NCBI GenBank assembly: GCA_003970805.2
Contig: CP051152.1
Location: 2,356,001 to 2,420,000, forward strand
DNA length: 64,000 nucleotides
DNA from: Undibacterium piscinae
Lineage (GTDB): Bacteria > Pseudomonadota > Gammaproteobacteria > Burkholderiales > Burkholderiaceae_D
Direction of reading: 5' to 3'
Both the position numbers and the translations under genes were made by a program. The notes under the pieces were generated by a model. It ran no database searches and had not been told where the DNA came from. It saw only the letters and a list, made by a program, of their open reading frames with translations. Every line of letters starts with the position of its first letter. Position 1 is the first letter of the stretch. This document shows positions 26,658-35,684 of this stretch, in pieces.

Positions 26658-28289
26658 ATGAAACGCCGTTCTTTTTTGGTCTGGAGCGCCGCCAGTGGTG
26701 CCGCCGCGTTAGGCAGCGCGGCCGGATTTAGCCGCTGGCAAGAGATAGACACCAGCGTGAATTTTCCCGGGCGCGAACAGGGGCATTTTTTGCGCAATCG
26801 CTTACCGAATAACCTGCATAAGCACAGCGCGCTACCAGCGCCGTCGGAAGTCATCAATACCGATGTGCTGATCCTCGGCTCAGGCATTGCCGGGCTGACC
26901 GCAGCGTGGAAGCTGAACAAACTTGGGCAGCAAGATTTTTTGATGATCAAGGGGCCGCAACCGTATGGCAATGCGGCCGGTGGCCATTTTGGCGATCTGG
27001 CTTACCCGACCGGCGGCCACTATTTGCCGCTGCCTTCACCCGAGTCCGTCCATGTGCGCGAGATACTCAGCGACCTGGGCATTATCCTGCGCAATCCGTT
27101 TGACGAAAAACCTTACTACGACGAGCGCTACCTGTTGCACGGGCCGGAAGAGCGTTTGCTGGTCAATGGGATATGGCAGGATGGCTTCATCCCCACCGTT
27201 GGCGTGCCGCCGCAAGAGCTGGCCGAACATAAGCGCTTCTTCGCTGAAGTCGAACGGCTGCGCAATTTGCATGGCAGCGATGGCAAGCGCGTGTTTGTGT
27301 TCCCGACTACCCACTCTTCCGGCGACCCCGAGTGGCAGGCGCTGGACAAGATCACGCTGAAAACCTGGCTGGAGCAAAACGGCTACCATGCCCCCAGCCT
27401 GCACTGGTACCTGAATTATTGCTGCCGTGACGATTACGGTACGCGCTACGACCAGGTCTCGGCATGGGCCGGCTTGCATTACTACTGCAGCCGCTGGGGC
27501 CAGGCCGAGAACGCCGGCAATGGCGCCTGGCTGACCTGGCCGGGTGGCATGCAACCGGTGGCCGAAGCCATGGATAAAGCCGCTGGTGGCCAGCGTAAAA
27601 ACGGCACGGCCATCTCGCTAACAACCACGCCCCATGGGGTGGAAGCGCTGTGCTTTGAACTGATCAACGGTGTGGCCACGACTTACACGGTACGCGCGCG
27701 CAAAGCCATCTGCGCGATGCCGCTGTATGTGGCGGCACGCGTAGTCGACAACATCCGTCAATACGGCTTTGACCCGGTCCAGCATACGCCGGTCTACGCG
27801 CCATGGATGGTGGCGAATTTCCTCATGAAAGGCTTCCCCAAGGAATTGCCGGAAGCGCCGCTGTCGTGGGATAACGTGGTGTATCAGGAACCGGGACTAG
27901 GCTATGTGGTCTCTACCCATCAGGACATACGCGTTACGCCTCCGCAAAAAACCGTGTTCAGCGCCTACGTCGCGCTGTCCGACCGCAGCCCTGAACAGGC
28001 ACGCAAATGGATGGAAACAGCCAGCCCGAAAGAATTGCTCGAGCTAGCCAGCGCCGACCTCAAGACCGCCTATGGCTGGCGCTTTGCCGCTAACGTAGAG
28101 CGTGTCGATATCACTTTGCGAGGTCACGCAATGGCAGCGCCACGTCCGGGCTTTCGCAGCAATGCCGGCCTGAAGGCGCTGCGAGAATTAGACGGTCCGA
28201 TTCTGTTCGCACACGCCGACCTGTCAGGTTTTTCGGTATTTGAAGAAGCCGCCTGGTGGGGCTATCGGGCTGCCCAATTGGCGCGATAG
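26658..28289 (+). CDS. Tat-exported FAD-dependent oxidoreductase (amine-oxidase-like)
   Basis: 543 aa. The N-terminus MKRRSFLVWSAASGAAALGSA is a twin-arginine-type signal. A Rossmann FAD motif VLILGSGIAGLTAAWKL lies near residues 70-87, with GGHFGDLAYPTGGHYLPLP nearby and a C-terminal FAD-contacting segment (LFAHADLSGFSVFEEAAWWG). The family is the NAD(P)-binding/amine-oxidase group. Position directly after the membrane aminopropyltransferase suggests periplasmic oxidation of a polyamine or related amine; the substrate is inferred. The frame is intact, unlike its upstream neighbour. Confidence 0.85.
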   Translation: MKRRSFLVWSAASGAAALGSAAGFSRWQEIDTSVNFPGREQGHFLRNRLPNNLHKHSALPAPSEVINTDVLILGSGIAGLTAAWKLNKLGQQDFLMIKGPQPYGNAAGGHFGDLAYPTGGHYLPLPSPESVHVREILSDLGIILRNPFDEKPYYDERYLLHGPEERLLVNGIWQDGFIPTVGVPPQELAEHKRFFAEVERLRNLHGSDGKRVFVFPTTHSSGDPEWQALDKITLKTWLEQNGYHAPSLHWYLNYCCRDDYGTRYDQVSAWAGLHYYCSRWGQAENAGNGAWLTWPGGMQPVAEAMDKAAGGQRKNGTAISLTTTPHGVEALCFELINGVATTYTVRARKAICAMPLYVAARVVDNIRQYGFDPVQHTPVYAPWMVANFLMKGFPKELPEAPLSWDNVVYQEPGLGYVVSTHQDIRVTPPQKTVFSAYVALSDRSPEQARKWMETASPKELLELASADLKTAYGWRFAANVERVDITLRGHAMAAPRPGFRSNAGLKALRELDGPILFAHADLSGFSVFEEAAWWGYRAAQLAR

Positions 28290-28336
28290 TATCTTAGCTG
28301 CAGCGTTAGCAAGCTATTCAAAACCCACAGTAGCAT

Positions 28337-28412
28337 CGCCCTGAAACGCAATACCGGTGCGGGTTTCCGGCATAGGTGGCCGGTCAGGCGCAGAAATATT
28401 GCGCGTTGGTAG
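28337..28412. repeat. Dispersed palindromic repeat, diverged copy 5
   Basis: acgcaataccggtgcggg (28347-28364) and aggcgcagaaatattgcgcg (28387-28406) echo the family arms. Lies after the flavoprotein gene. The assignment is weaker than for the other copies. Confidence 0.45.
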
Positions 28413-28496
28413 GGGTAATTTTTGATTGCAAAGCACCGCTGTCGTTTTTGTGGGACTATGGATTGAAGCTTACACGCTGACAGGAGAATCAACATC

Positions 28497-28660
28497 ATGC
28501 CACTCGCGTATGCAAACCAAAATCGACTGAGTTCAAGTCATGATCCTGATACCCATGCCGCACTACAAAAAGTAGGCGTCCCGGCCACCGACAAATTCCA
28601 GCGCGTGCTGGAACTTGAGCCGGAAGACTTCCGTTTTCACGCTAACTACCCCGATGTAGT
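28497..28660 (+). pseudogene. 5' fragment of an unidentified gene
   Basis: An ATG with an AGGAG site at 28484 opens a frame reading MPLAYANQNRLSSSHDP through KFQRVLELEPEDFRFH. I do not recognise it. Around 28650 it enters antisense DUF3047 sequence, so only about 50 native codons remain. A good ribosome site suggests this was a real gene start before the junction. Confidence 0.45.
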
Positions 28661-29219
28661 TGGTGCGCGCATCTTTACCTGGCTGGTATGGGCCGAAGCG
28701 ATGATGCTTTCCGGCGCGACCTGTTCACTCCAGATATACATCAGCGTCGCAAATGGCATTTCCACCCCTGAGATCGCCTGGCTCATCTTGCTACGGAATT
28801 GTTCTGCCTCAGGCAGGCTGCTGCGCTCACCATCAAATGAAATCATCACCCGCAAAGGTGAATCTTCGCGTTTTTGGTCGCGGTTGTCAGCACCGGGGAT
28901 CAGCGCATCGGTTTTCCAGCGCCAACTAAGAGTGCTGTAGTCGGCACCTGGTGTTTTTTAGTTTGAGCGCGTACAGCGATGCTGAATCATCGGCTTCAGC
29001 GCGCAGCACTTTACGTTCGCCTTCCTGCTCCAGGGTGTAGCGGGTATCGTGCTTGAATGCCGAGAGTGGCACATGTGCCCATTGGTCGGCGTGTTGCGTG
29101 AAATCCAGGGATCGCGGCTGGCAGGGGTGTGTTGCCTCGCTACCCAAGACTAGTGGTGATATGCCTGACAGCAGTGCGGACCAAAGAACGCATATAAAAG
29201 AAGATGCTGGAATCGCCAT
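28650..29219 (-). pseudogene. DUF3047 family exported protein, frameshifted and 3'-truncated
   Basis: Start at 29219 (MAIPASSFICVLWSALLSGIS, signal peptide). The family sequence runs WAHVPLSAFKHDTRYTLEQE, VLRAEADDSASLYALKLK, then breaks at a T6 run (28954-28959 on the plus strand). It resumes in the next frame as PGADYSTLSWRWKTDALIPG, DNRDQKREDSPLRVMISFDG, FATLMYIWSEQ and SAHTSQVKM. It ends abruptly near 28650, where an unrelated plus-strand gene start abuts. One homopolymer shift plus loss of the C-terminal third or so. Confidence 0.75.
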
Positions 29220-29392
29220 GATCAGGCCTCGTTGTTTTTGCCGGAAATCGCATTTTAGCTTTTTTCGCCTATCTGGGTTATCTATGGATAAGCTCGCAGG
29301 GTGTCGCCTGTACGTGTTCCTGAGAGTTCTGCGGGGAAATGGCATAATGTACTCGCTTCTGAACCTCTCAATCTGAAAAAAGGAAATTCCCT

Positions 29393-30358
29393 ATGGCCGG
29401 CGCCAGTCTGTTAACCCTGTTCGATGACATTGCCAGTGTGCTTGATGATGTTGCCGCAATGACCAATATGGCGGCTAAAAAGACCGCTGGCGTGCTTGGC
29501 GATGATCTGGCCTTGAATGCCGAGCAGGTCAGTGGTGTCAGGGCCAACCGTGAATTGCCGGTAGTCTGGGCGGTGGCAGTGGGCTCGTTTAAGAATAAGT
29601 TGATTCTGGTGCCGGCGGCGCTGGCGCTGAGCGCCTTTGCACCGGCCGTGATCACACCGCTATTGATGCTGGGTGGCGCTTATCTGTGTTTTGAGGGATT
29701 TGAAAAGCTGGCACACAAATACCTGCATAGCGCGGCCGAAGATCAGGCGGAGCATCAGGAATTAGTGCAAGCCCTGGCGCATGAAGAAGTTGATATCGTG
29801 GCGTTTGAAAAAGACAAGATCAAGGGCGCGATCCGTACCGATTTTGTCCTGAGCGGCGAAATTATCATCATCACTCTGGGCACCGTGGCCGGTGCGGTAT
29901 TTTCCAAGCAAGTGGCGGTGCTCAGCGCGATCGCCGTCATCATGACTGTTGGTGTGTATGGTCTGGTCGGACTGATCGTCAAGCTTGATGATATTGGCCT
30001 GTATCTGAAACAAAAGCCGGGTAGCGCGGCCTTGCGTGGCTTGCGTCATAGCGTAGGAAACGGTTTGCTGGCGTTTGCCCCAAGGCTGATGAAAGCGCTG
30101 ACGGTGATCGGTACTGTCGCGATGTTTATGGTCGGCGGTGGTATCCTGACGCACGGCATTCCCGCTGCCCATCACTTCATCGAGCATAGCGCTCAGGCCG
30201 TCGCTGGCGTGGCCGGTGTAGGGATGGTTTTGGAAGCGCTTACGCCATCGCTGTTAAACGTCGTTGGCGGCGTGATCGCCGGTGCGCTAGCGCTGGTTGT
30301 CGTGACAGTGTTGCAGCGCATCTACGGCGTATTCAAGCCTCAATCTGCCGCAAAATAA
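29393..30358 (+). CDS. DUF808 (YedI-type) inner-membrane protein
   Basis: 321 aa, full length. Family hallmarks are the start AGASLLTLFDDIASVLDDVA, KKTAGVLGDDLALNAEQVSG, RELPVVWAVAVGSFKNK, LMLGGAYLCFEGFEKL and repeated membrane helices through GGVIAGALALVVVTVLQRIYG. Function of the family is unknown. It is a single gene, divergent from the DUF3047 remnant. An IS30 element starts 13 bp after its stop, just missing the coding sequence. Confidence 0.9.
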   Translation: MAGASLLTLFDDIASVLDDVAAMTNMAAKKTAGVLGDDLALNAEQVSGVRANRELPVVWAVAVGSFKNKLILVPAALALSAFAPAVITPLLMLGGAYLCFEGFEKLAHKYLHSAAEDQAEHQELVQALAHEEVDIVAFEKDKIKGAIRTDFVLSGEIIIITLGTVAGAVFSKQVAVLSAIAVIMTVGVYGLVGLIVKLDDIGLYLKQKPGSAALRGLRHSVGNGLLAFAPRLMKALTVIGTVAMFMVGGGILTHGIPAAHHFIEHSAQAVAGVAGVGMVLEALTPSLLNVVGGVIAGALALVVVTVLQRIYGVFKPQSAAK

Positions 30359-30370
30359 TTCAAAAACGGC

Positions 30371-31478
30371 GGTCTAAAATAACAAGTGCAACACTTCTGT
30401 AGAATTTATACAAACAGGAGTGTCCTATGAGCTACACGCATTTAACAGAGTTAGAACGAGAATTTATCGCCAGGCAGTTGCAAGAGAAACAAAGCAAACG
30501 AGAGATAGCCAGACGACTGGGGCGCAATGTGACCTCGATTTGCCGAGAGGTTAAAAGAAGTTGCGATGAGCATGGTCAATACAGACCTATTCATGCGCAT
30601 CAGAGAGCGCACCAGAATCGTCGCATAGCCAGAAGGCCGCGTAAGTTAGCCTCGCGCTATGCGGAAGGATTATGGGCTAAAGTAAGATTTAAGCTAGAGC
30701 GGGCCTGGTCGCCCAATCAGATTTCTTTATGGCTGCAAAGAGCATTTCCAGATACTCCGGATTATCAAGTGTCACATACAACGATCTATCACCACATCTA
30801 CCTTTTGCCTAAGGGCGAATTGAAACGTCAAATCGTTAGCAATTTGCGGCAGGAAGGGAAGAAGCGCAAAAGCAGCACCCAAGGCAATGGGAAGACATGG
30901 ATTAAAGAGTTGATTCATGCCCGCCCGGAAGAGGCTGATTTGCGCGTTCGTCTTGGTCATTTTGAGGGCGATTTGCTGCTTGGCGGTAAAAGTTCACCTG
31001 GTGCCGTTGGTGTCTTGTATGAACGGACGAGTCGTCGCGTAAGCCTGATTAAATTAGAGCGGCGTGACGCTTACTCTGCCTATCAGGGTTTTGCGAGTGT
31101 CTTGAAAAGGATGCCGGTGGGGGCATGTCTCACCATGACATACGATCAAGGTTCCGAAATGGCGGAGCACGAACGGATAAGCGATGCAACGGGAATCAAA
31201 GTCTATTTTTGCGACCCGCATAGTCCCTGGCAACGTGGCGGTGTCGAGAATACCAATGGCTTATTGCGTCAATATTTACCGAAAGGAATGGATATGTCAG
31301 AGCTAACGCAATATCAACTTCACCGTATTGCCATGGAGTTAAACGAACGTCCCCGTGTCACCTTAAAAGGACGCTCGCCAAATGAGGTCTGGACACACAT
31401 GCTTGACGGGTTAACATTTGAAGAGGCTACCAATCAGCCCCTCTTAAAAATTTAGTGTTGCACTTGGAACTTTAGACC
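30371..31478 (+). mobile_element. IS30 family insertion sequence, complete
   Basis: 1108 bp bounded by imperfect inverted repeats: ggtctaaaataacaagtgca at 30371 and, reading inward from 31478, ggtctaaagttccaagtgca. Contains a single intact transposase gene. No clear 2-3-bp target duplication could be read from the flanks. Confidence 0.85.
30427..31455 (+). CDS. IS30 family transposase
   Basis: 342 aa DDE transposase, full length for IS30. N-terminal helix-turn-helix (LQEKQSKREIARRLGRNVTSICREVKR) binds the ends. Catalytic residues lie in GHFEGDLLLG (first Asp), TYDQGSEMAEH (second Asp) and SPWQRGGVENTNGLLRQYLPKG (Glu). The stop lies just inside the right inverted repeat. No frameshift is seen, so it is potentially active. 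Confidence 0.95.
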   Translation: MSYTHLTELEREFIARQLQEKQSKREIARRLGRNVTSICREVKRSCDEHGQYRPIHAHQRAHQNRRIARRPRKLASRYAEGLWAKVRFKLERAWSPNQISLWLQRAFPDTPDYQVSHTTIYHHIYLLPKGELKRQIVSNLRQEGKKRKSSTQGNGKTWIKELIHARPEEADLRVRLGHFEGDLLLGGKSSPGAVGVLYERTSRRVSLIKLERRDAYSAYQGFASVLKRMPVGACLTMTYDQGSEMAEHERISDATGIKVYFCDPHSPWQRGGVENTNGLLRQYLPKGMDMSELTQYQLHRIAMELNERPRVTLKGRSPNEVWTHMLDGLTFEEATNQPLLKI

Positions 31479-31484
31479 ACCAAC

Positions 31485-31570
31485 AGGCCCTGCCAGGACG
31501 CAATCCCCATGCGGCCTGCAGGCCTGATGCCTTGCGCAGCCGCATGGATGGTATGCCTTGGCAGGGCCTT
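31485..31570. repeat. Dispersed palindromic repeat, copy 6, with terminator-like stem
   Basis: cgcaatccccatgcggcctgcaggcc then gcagccgcatggatggtatgcc. The outer arms ggccctgcca (31487) and tggcagggcc (31559) pair perfectly and are followed on the plus strand by ttgtttttg. It could terminate plus-strand transcription from the IS30 side against glmU. Confidence 0.7.
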
Positions 31571-31582
31571 GTTTTTGTTTAC

Positions 31583-32950
31583 TTATTTCTTGATTTTTAC
31601 CGGACGCTGCCAGCTATCGAGGGTGATTTGCCTGGCGCGTGAGACGGTCAGCTTGCCTTCCGGTGCGTCTTTGGTCAGGGTAGTGCCAGCGCCTAAGGTG
31701 GCGCCTTTGCCTACCCGTACCGGTGCCACCAACTGGCTGTCGCTGCCGATGAAGGCATTGTCTTCGATGACGGTGCGGAATTTGTTGACGCCGTCATAGT
31801 TGCAAGTGATGGTGCCGGCACCGATGTTGACGCGACTGCCTATGGTGGCGTCGCCGATGTAGGCGAGGTGGTTAGCCTTGCTATGGGCGGCGATCTGGCT
31901 GTTCTTGATTTCGACAAAATTCCCGATATGCACGTCCTCGGCTAATTCTGTACCCGGACGCAATCTGGCGTAAGGGCCGATCTGTGATTGCGCGCCGACT
32001 ATCGCCTGGTCGATATGGCAAAACGCCTTGATGCTGCTGCCGGCCTTGATATGCGCATCCTTGATCACGCAATTCGGGCCTACGCTGACGCCGTCATCCA
32101 AAGTTACCTTGCCTTCAAACACGCAGCCTACGTCGATGCTGACATCGCGTCCGCAGTTGAGCGTGCCGCGCACGTCGATACGTGCCGGGTCCATTAAGGT
32201 GACGCCCTGTTCCAGCAGGCCGCGGGCGATATTGGCCTGATGCACGCGCTCCAGTTCGGCCAGTTGCACCTTGCTGTTGACGCCTAAGGTTTCCCAGATC
32301 GCGCCCGGTTGTGCCGAGACCACCGCCACGCCATCGGCAACCGCACGCGCCACGATGTCGGTCAGGTAGTACTCGCCTTGGGCGTTGTTGTTCGACAGGG
32401 TGGTCAGCCAGTGTTTCAGTTTGGCAGTCGGCACGATCATGATACCGGTGTTGATTTCGGTAATTTTTTTCTCGGCTTCATTGGCGTCTTTTTGCTCGAC
32501 GATGCGGACGATCTTGCCGTCTTCGCGCACCATGCGACCCAGGCCAGTCGGATCGGTCATTTCGGCGGTCAGGATCGCCAGCTTATCGCTGCCGGCCGCC
32601 TGTATCAGTCTTTGCAGGCTGGCGCTGGTAGTCAAAGGCACATCACCATACAGCACTAAAGTCGGTACGCTGTCATCCAGCACCGGGCTGGCTTGCGCTA
32701 CCGCATGGCCAGTGCCCAGTTGCGGCTCTTGTTTGGCAAAACGCAGGTCGGCGGCGGCCACCGTAGCCGGCACCTGATCTCCGCCATGTCCGTAGATCAC
32801 GCAGATATTGGCTGCGGCTGCGCCTTGCAGGCTACGTGCCGTGTCTATCACGTGTGACAGCAAGGGTTTGCCGGCCAAGGGATGCAAGACCTTAGGCAAG
32901 GCCGATTGCATACGTTTGCCCATACCAGCGGCGAGGATAACGACATTCAT
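31583..32950 (-). CDS. glmU: Bifunctional UDP-GlcNAc pyrophosphorylase / GlcN-1-P acetyltransferase
   Basis: 455 aa, full length. Makes UDP-N-acetylglucosamine for peptidoglycan and LPS. The N-terminal uridyltransferase has [36 protein letters not shown] and NTGIM. The C-terminal left-handed beta-helix acetyltransferase shows hexapeptide repeats ([26 protein letters not shown]), the catalytic-region [12 protein letters not shown], and [17 protein letters not shown]. Essential gene and intact here. The ATG at 32950 follows the sensor-protein remnant by about 50 bp. Confidence 0.97.
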   Translation of the reverse strand: MNVVILAAGMGKRMQSALPKVLHPLAGKPLLSHVIDTARSLQGAAAANICVIYGHGGDQVPATVAAADLRFAKQEPQLGTGHAVAQASPVLDDSVPTLVLYGDVPLTTSASLQRLIQAAGSDKLAILTAEMTDPTGLGRMVREDGKIVRIVEQKDANEAEKKITEINTGIMIVPTAKLKHWLTTLSNNNAQGEYYLTDIVARAVADGVAVVSAQPGAIWETLGVNSKVQLAELERVHQANIARGLLEQGVTLMDPARIDVRGTLNCGRDVSIDVGCVFEGKVTLDDGVSVGPNCVIKDAHIKAGSSIKAFCHIDQAIVGAQSQIGPYARLRPGTELAEDVHIGNFVEIKNSQIAAHSKANHLAYIGDATIGSRVNIGAGTITCNYDGVNKFRTVIEDNAFIGSDSQLVAPVRVGKGATLGAGTTLTKDAPEGKLTVSRARQITLDSWQRPVKIKK

Positions 32951-32999
32951 GGGAAAGCTTTCTAGTCTATATTATGGAAATTTTAACATGGCTCTACTA

Positions 33000-33600
33000 T
33001 CCACCGAGATTAGCATGGGAAATGGCTGTTGCGCATGATCAGTGCGCTCGCATCTTCCAGGCTAATATTGGCGAGTAGCGCATCTGCTTGGCTTATTCTG
33101 TCATTGAGGGTGGAGGCAACCATGCCATGCCTGCAGCGATGCTAATTTTTCCGACTGTATCACTTGCTGCATCGCCAGACTCAGTTCACGCGATATCATT
33201 GAGAGCTGTAGGTTGGACTCGCCGTGCACACCATGGCATCGGCGACGCCTTCTAAGCAATTTGGCACCTCGTCTTGCTGGTAGCCGTGCATCTCACGCCA
33301 GCGGTCGCCTGCAGCCTTGATGCGTGCCCGGGCGATCGGTGAAGCTGAACAGGTTCATTATCCAGAGAGATCTTGGCTTCATACAGATGCTCTCGGCTAT
33401 TGCGTTGTGAATATTTGGCCAAAATCAGATCGCGCCTGTATGGCTCATCGCATACTGCCAGCCACGCATACTCGCTTCCCGAAAAGCCCGCACGCGAGCC
33501 GGATGCTTGCAATCTCCTGTTCGCTGGTAAATAAATTGTCGCCATAAAAATCGATACCGGCCGAGCGCGGCGTATACGCTTGATAAGCAGGTGCGAAGGC
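33000..33600 (-). pseudogene. Sensor-kinase remnant (THI5/NMT1-like input, HisKA-like core), multiply frameshifted
   Basis: Pieces in changing frames on the minus strand: [17 protein letters not shown], then [20 protein letters not shown] typical of NMT1/THI5-like substrate-binding domains used as sensors. [12 protein letters not shown] follows, then VIQSEKLASL, the phrase that precedes the phospho-accepting region of histidine kinases, and MVASTLNDRISQADALLANI. The gene would have followed ttcA in the same direction. Its start is fused to the ttcA 3' end near 33605 and its end to the glmU upstream region. Confidence 0.6.
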
Positions 33601-34376
33601 ACTACTGTCGACAAGGATGAAAAGATACTCTCGACGCGGCCCGGGTATTGCTTTTCCCATTCACGCATCAGCCCCTTGATCTGCTTGCGCTGCAGGTTTT
33701 CCTGTGAGCCGCATAGATTGCAAGGGATGATAGGGAATTGCTTAACCTGCGCATAGCGTTCGGTATCGGCTTCCTTCACATACGCCATAGGGCGGATCAC
33801 GATGTGTTTGCCATCATCCGATTGCAGCTTGGCCGGCATACCCTTGAGTTTGCCGCCGAAGAACATATTGAGGAAAAACGTTTCCAGGATGTCGTCACGG
33901 TGGTGGCCCAGCGCGATCTTGTTGGCGCCCAGTTCATCGGCGACGCGGTACAAGATGCCACGTCGCAGACGTGAACACAGTGAACAGGTGGTCTTGCCTT
34001 CCGGGATCAGGCGCTTGACGATGCTATAGGTATCCTGATTTTCGATATGGTAGGGAATCCCGAGTTTTTCCAGATACGCGGGTAGGATCTCCTCAGGGAA
34101 ATGCGGTTGTTTCTGATCGAGGTTGACCGCAACGATCTCGAAATTGATAGGAGCGCGCTCGCGCAGCGTCATCAAAATGTCGAGCAGGGCGTAGCTGTCT
34201 TTGCCCCCGGACAGGCAGACCATCACCTTGTCACCGTCTTCTATCATATTGAAGTCACCGATCGCCTGGCCGACCTGGCGGCATAAGCGCTTGTGCAGCT
34301 TATTGTTCTCGTAGGTGATTTTTTCCTGCGATTTCTGGCTGAGCGCTGGTTGCTCTAGGGGTGTTATTGCTTGCAT
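33252..34376 (-). CDS. ttcA: tRNA 2-thiocytidine biosynthesis protein TtcA, C-terminus replaced
   Basis: Start ATG at 34376 (MQAITPLEQ); the long upstream extension to 34526 overlaps folB and is not native. TtcA thiolates C32 of tRNAs. The PP-loop [15 protein letters not shown] and the Fe-S-cluster motifs [10 protein letters not shown] and PCNLCGSQ are intact, as is [20 protein letters not shown]. Native sequence ends at [10 protein letters not shown] (about residue 257, position 33606). After that the frame continues into the sensor-kinase remnant down to 33252. The usual last ~40-50 residues are lost; catalytic parts remain. Follows folB by 14 bp. Confidence 0.85.
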   Translation of the reverse strand: MQAITPLEQPALSQKSQEKITYENNKLHKRLCRQVGQAIGDFNMIEDGDKVMVCLSGGKDSYALLDILMTLRERAPINFEIVAVNLDQKQPHFPEEILPAYLEKLGIPYHIENQDTYSIVKRLIPEGKTTCSLCSRLRRGILYRVADELGANKIALGHHRDDILETFFLNMFFGGKLKGMPAKLQSDDGKHIVIRPMAYVKEADTERYAQVKQFPIIPCNLCGSQENLQRKQIKGLMREWEKQYPGRVESIFSSLSTVVPSHLLIKRIRRARPVSIFMATIYLPANRRLQASGSRAGFSGSEYAWLAVCDEPYRRDLILAKYSQRNSREHLYEAKISLDNEPVQLHRSPGHASRLQATAGVRCTATSKTRCQIA

Positions 34377-34390
34377 GATGGGCTTCTTTG

Positions 34391-34789
34391 TTACGCTTCG
34401 TTCTTGATCTGGAATACTTCTACGCCTACGCCTTCGCAGTCCGGGTAGACATCCGGTTTCATGGTCGAGACCCGCACCGCACGCACTCGTGGGTGCGCCA
34501 GCATGATGGTGGCGACGTCGTCGCACAAGGTCTCTTGCAGATGGACGTGGCCTTGCGCTACCCGCGCCGCAATCGTGCTGCGCATGAAATCGTAATCCAC
34601 CACTTCATCAAGATGATCGTCTTTCGGCGTCGATAGTGCCAGCGGGATGTACAGGTCGACATTGATCATGACGCGCTGCTCACCTTTCTTTTCAAACTCA
34701 TGCACGCCGATGTTGATAGAGACTTCGTAGTTGCGCAAGAACAGGCGGCGGCAATCGGCGAGTTGAGGATGGTGCAGGATAGATAACAT
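34391..34789 (-). CDS. folB: Dihydroneopterin aldolase
   Basis: 132 aa. Cleaves 7,8-dihydroneopterin to 6-hydroxymethyl-dihydropterin in folate synthesis. Family sequence [34 protein letters not shown], then [17 protein letters not shown] with the conserved Tyr/Glu region and [17 protein letters not shown]. It sits between the SDR gene (16 bp upstream) and ttcA. The TtcA-FolB-SDR arrangement is common in Burkholderiales. Confidence 0.92.
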   Translation of the reverse strand: MLSILHHPQLADCRRLFLRNYEVSINIGVHEFEKKGEQRVMINVDLYIPLALSTPKDDHLDEVVDYDFMRSTIAARVAQGHVHLQETLCDDVATIMLAHPRVRAVRVSTMKPDVYPDCEGVGVEVFQIKNEA

Positions 34790-34805
34790 ATTAGACTTTG
34801 TGGGC

Positions 34806-35627
34806 TTAAAGAGGAGAAGCGGGTTTGGCGTTAGCGAGAAACATCACGTCGCGCTGTAAGGGAATTAAATGCTGGCCGCCATCGACCAGTATCGTGGTGC
34901 CGGTAATCGCGGCAGAATCTGCCACGAAGCATACCGTATTGGCGATATCCAGGGGAGTGCTGGAACGGCCTAATGGAGTACGTTGATGCGCTAGCGCAAA
35001 GTTGTCCTCGGATTGCTCGCCGGAAATCAGGCTGATGCCAGGCGCGATGCCGACTACCCGCAAGCGTGGCGCCAAGGCCTGTGCCAGCGTGGTGGTGGCG
35101 CATTGCAGCGCGGCTTTCGACAAGGTGTACGACAAAAAATCGGGATTGAGGTTATACAGTTTTTGATCGAGCAGGTTGATTACGCAGGCTTGTTCACCGT
35201 CTGCGGTAGCTGCATGTAAGGCTTGCGCCAGCAAGAGCGGGGCGCTCAGGTTGACTTGCATGTGCTTATTGAGGCACTGCGGGCTAAACGTGGCGGCATC
35301 ATCTTGCTCAAACAGCGAGGCGTTATTTACCAGGCAAGTGAGCTTGCCAAGCGCGGCGATGGCACGCGGCACCAGGCTGCGCACCTCGGCCTCGTGGCTC
35401 AGGTCGGCTTGCAAGGCGACCGCACGTTGACCCAATGCCTGTATCTCGGCCACCAGCGTGGCAGCATCGGCCTCAGAGTGGCCGTAATGTACGGCCACAT
35501 CCCAGCCACGCTGCGCCAGGCTCAGGGCGATCTGGCGGCCGATGCGTTTGGCGGCACCGGTGACGAGTGCCACGCGCGGTTGCGGTGCTAGCGCTGCCTG
35601 TGGAATGCTGCTGGCTGGCTGGATCAT
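34806..35627 (-). CDS. SDR oxidoreductase, pteridine/dihydromonapterin reductase-like
   Basis: 273 aa short-chain dehydrogenase. Cofactor motif VTGAAKRIGRQIALSLA has the TGxxxRxG pattern of PTR1/FolM-type enzymes. The active-site set includes LVNNASLFEQDD, then YTLSKAAL (YxxxK), then GIAPGISLISGEQ. The C-terminal VDGGQHLIPLQRDV is typical. Upstream of folB, so reduction of a pterin is a reasonable inference. Confidence 0.87.
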   Translation of the reverse strand: MIQPASSIPQAALAPQPRVALVTGAAKRIGRQIALSLAQRGWDVAVHYGHSEADAATLVAEIQALGQRAVALQADLSHEAEVRSLVPRAIAALGKLTCLVNNASLFEQDDAATFSPQCLNKHMQVNLSAPLLLAQALHAATADGEQACVINLLDQKLYNLNPDFLSYTLSKAALQCATTTLAQALAPRLRVVGIAPGISLISGEQSEDNFALAHQRTPLGRSSTPLDIANTVCFVADSAAITGTTILVDGGQHLIPLQRDVMFLANAKPASPL

Positions 35628-35684
35628 GTTTGATTTCTGCGTTTTCTATAGAGTTTCAATGGGCTGCGGTACTACAATGGCGGT

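Noticed and set aside
25736..26971. 411-codon minus-strand frame
   Set aside because: Antisense of the aminopropyltransferase and flavoprotein genes, whose family motifs are on the plus strand.
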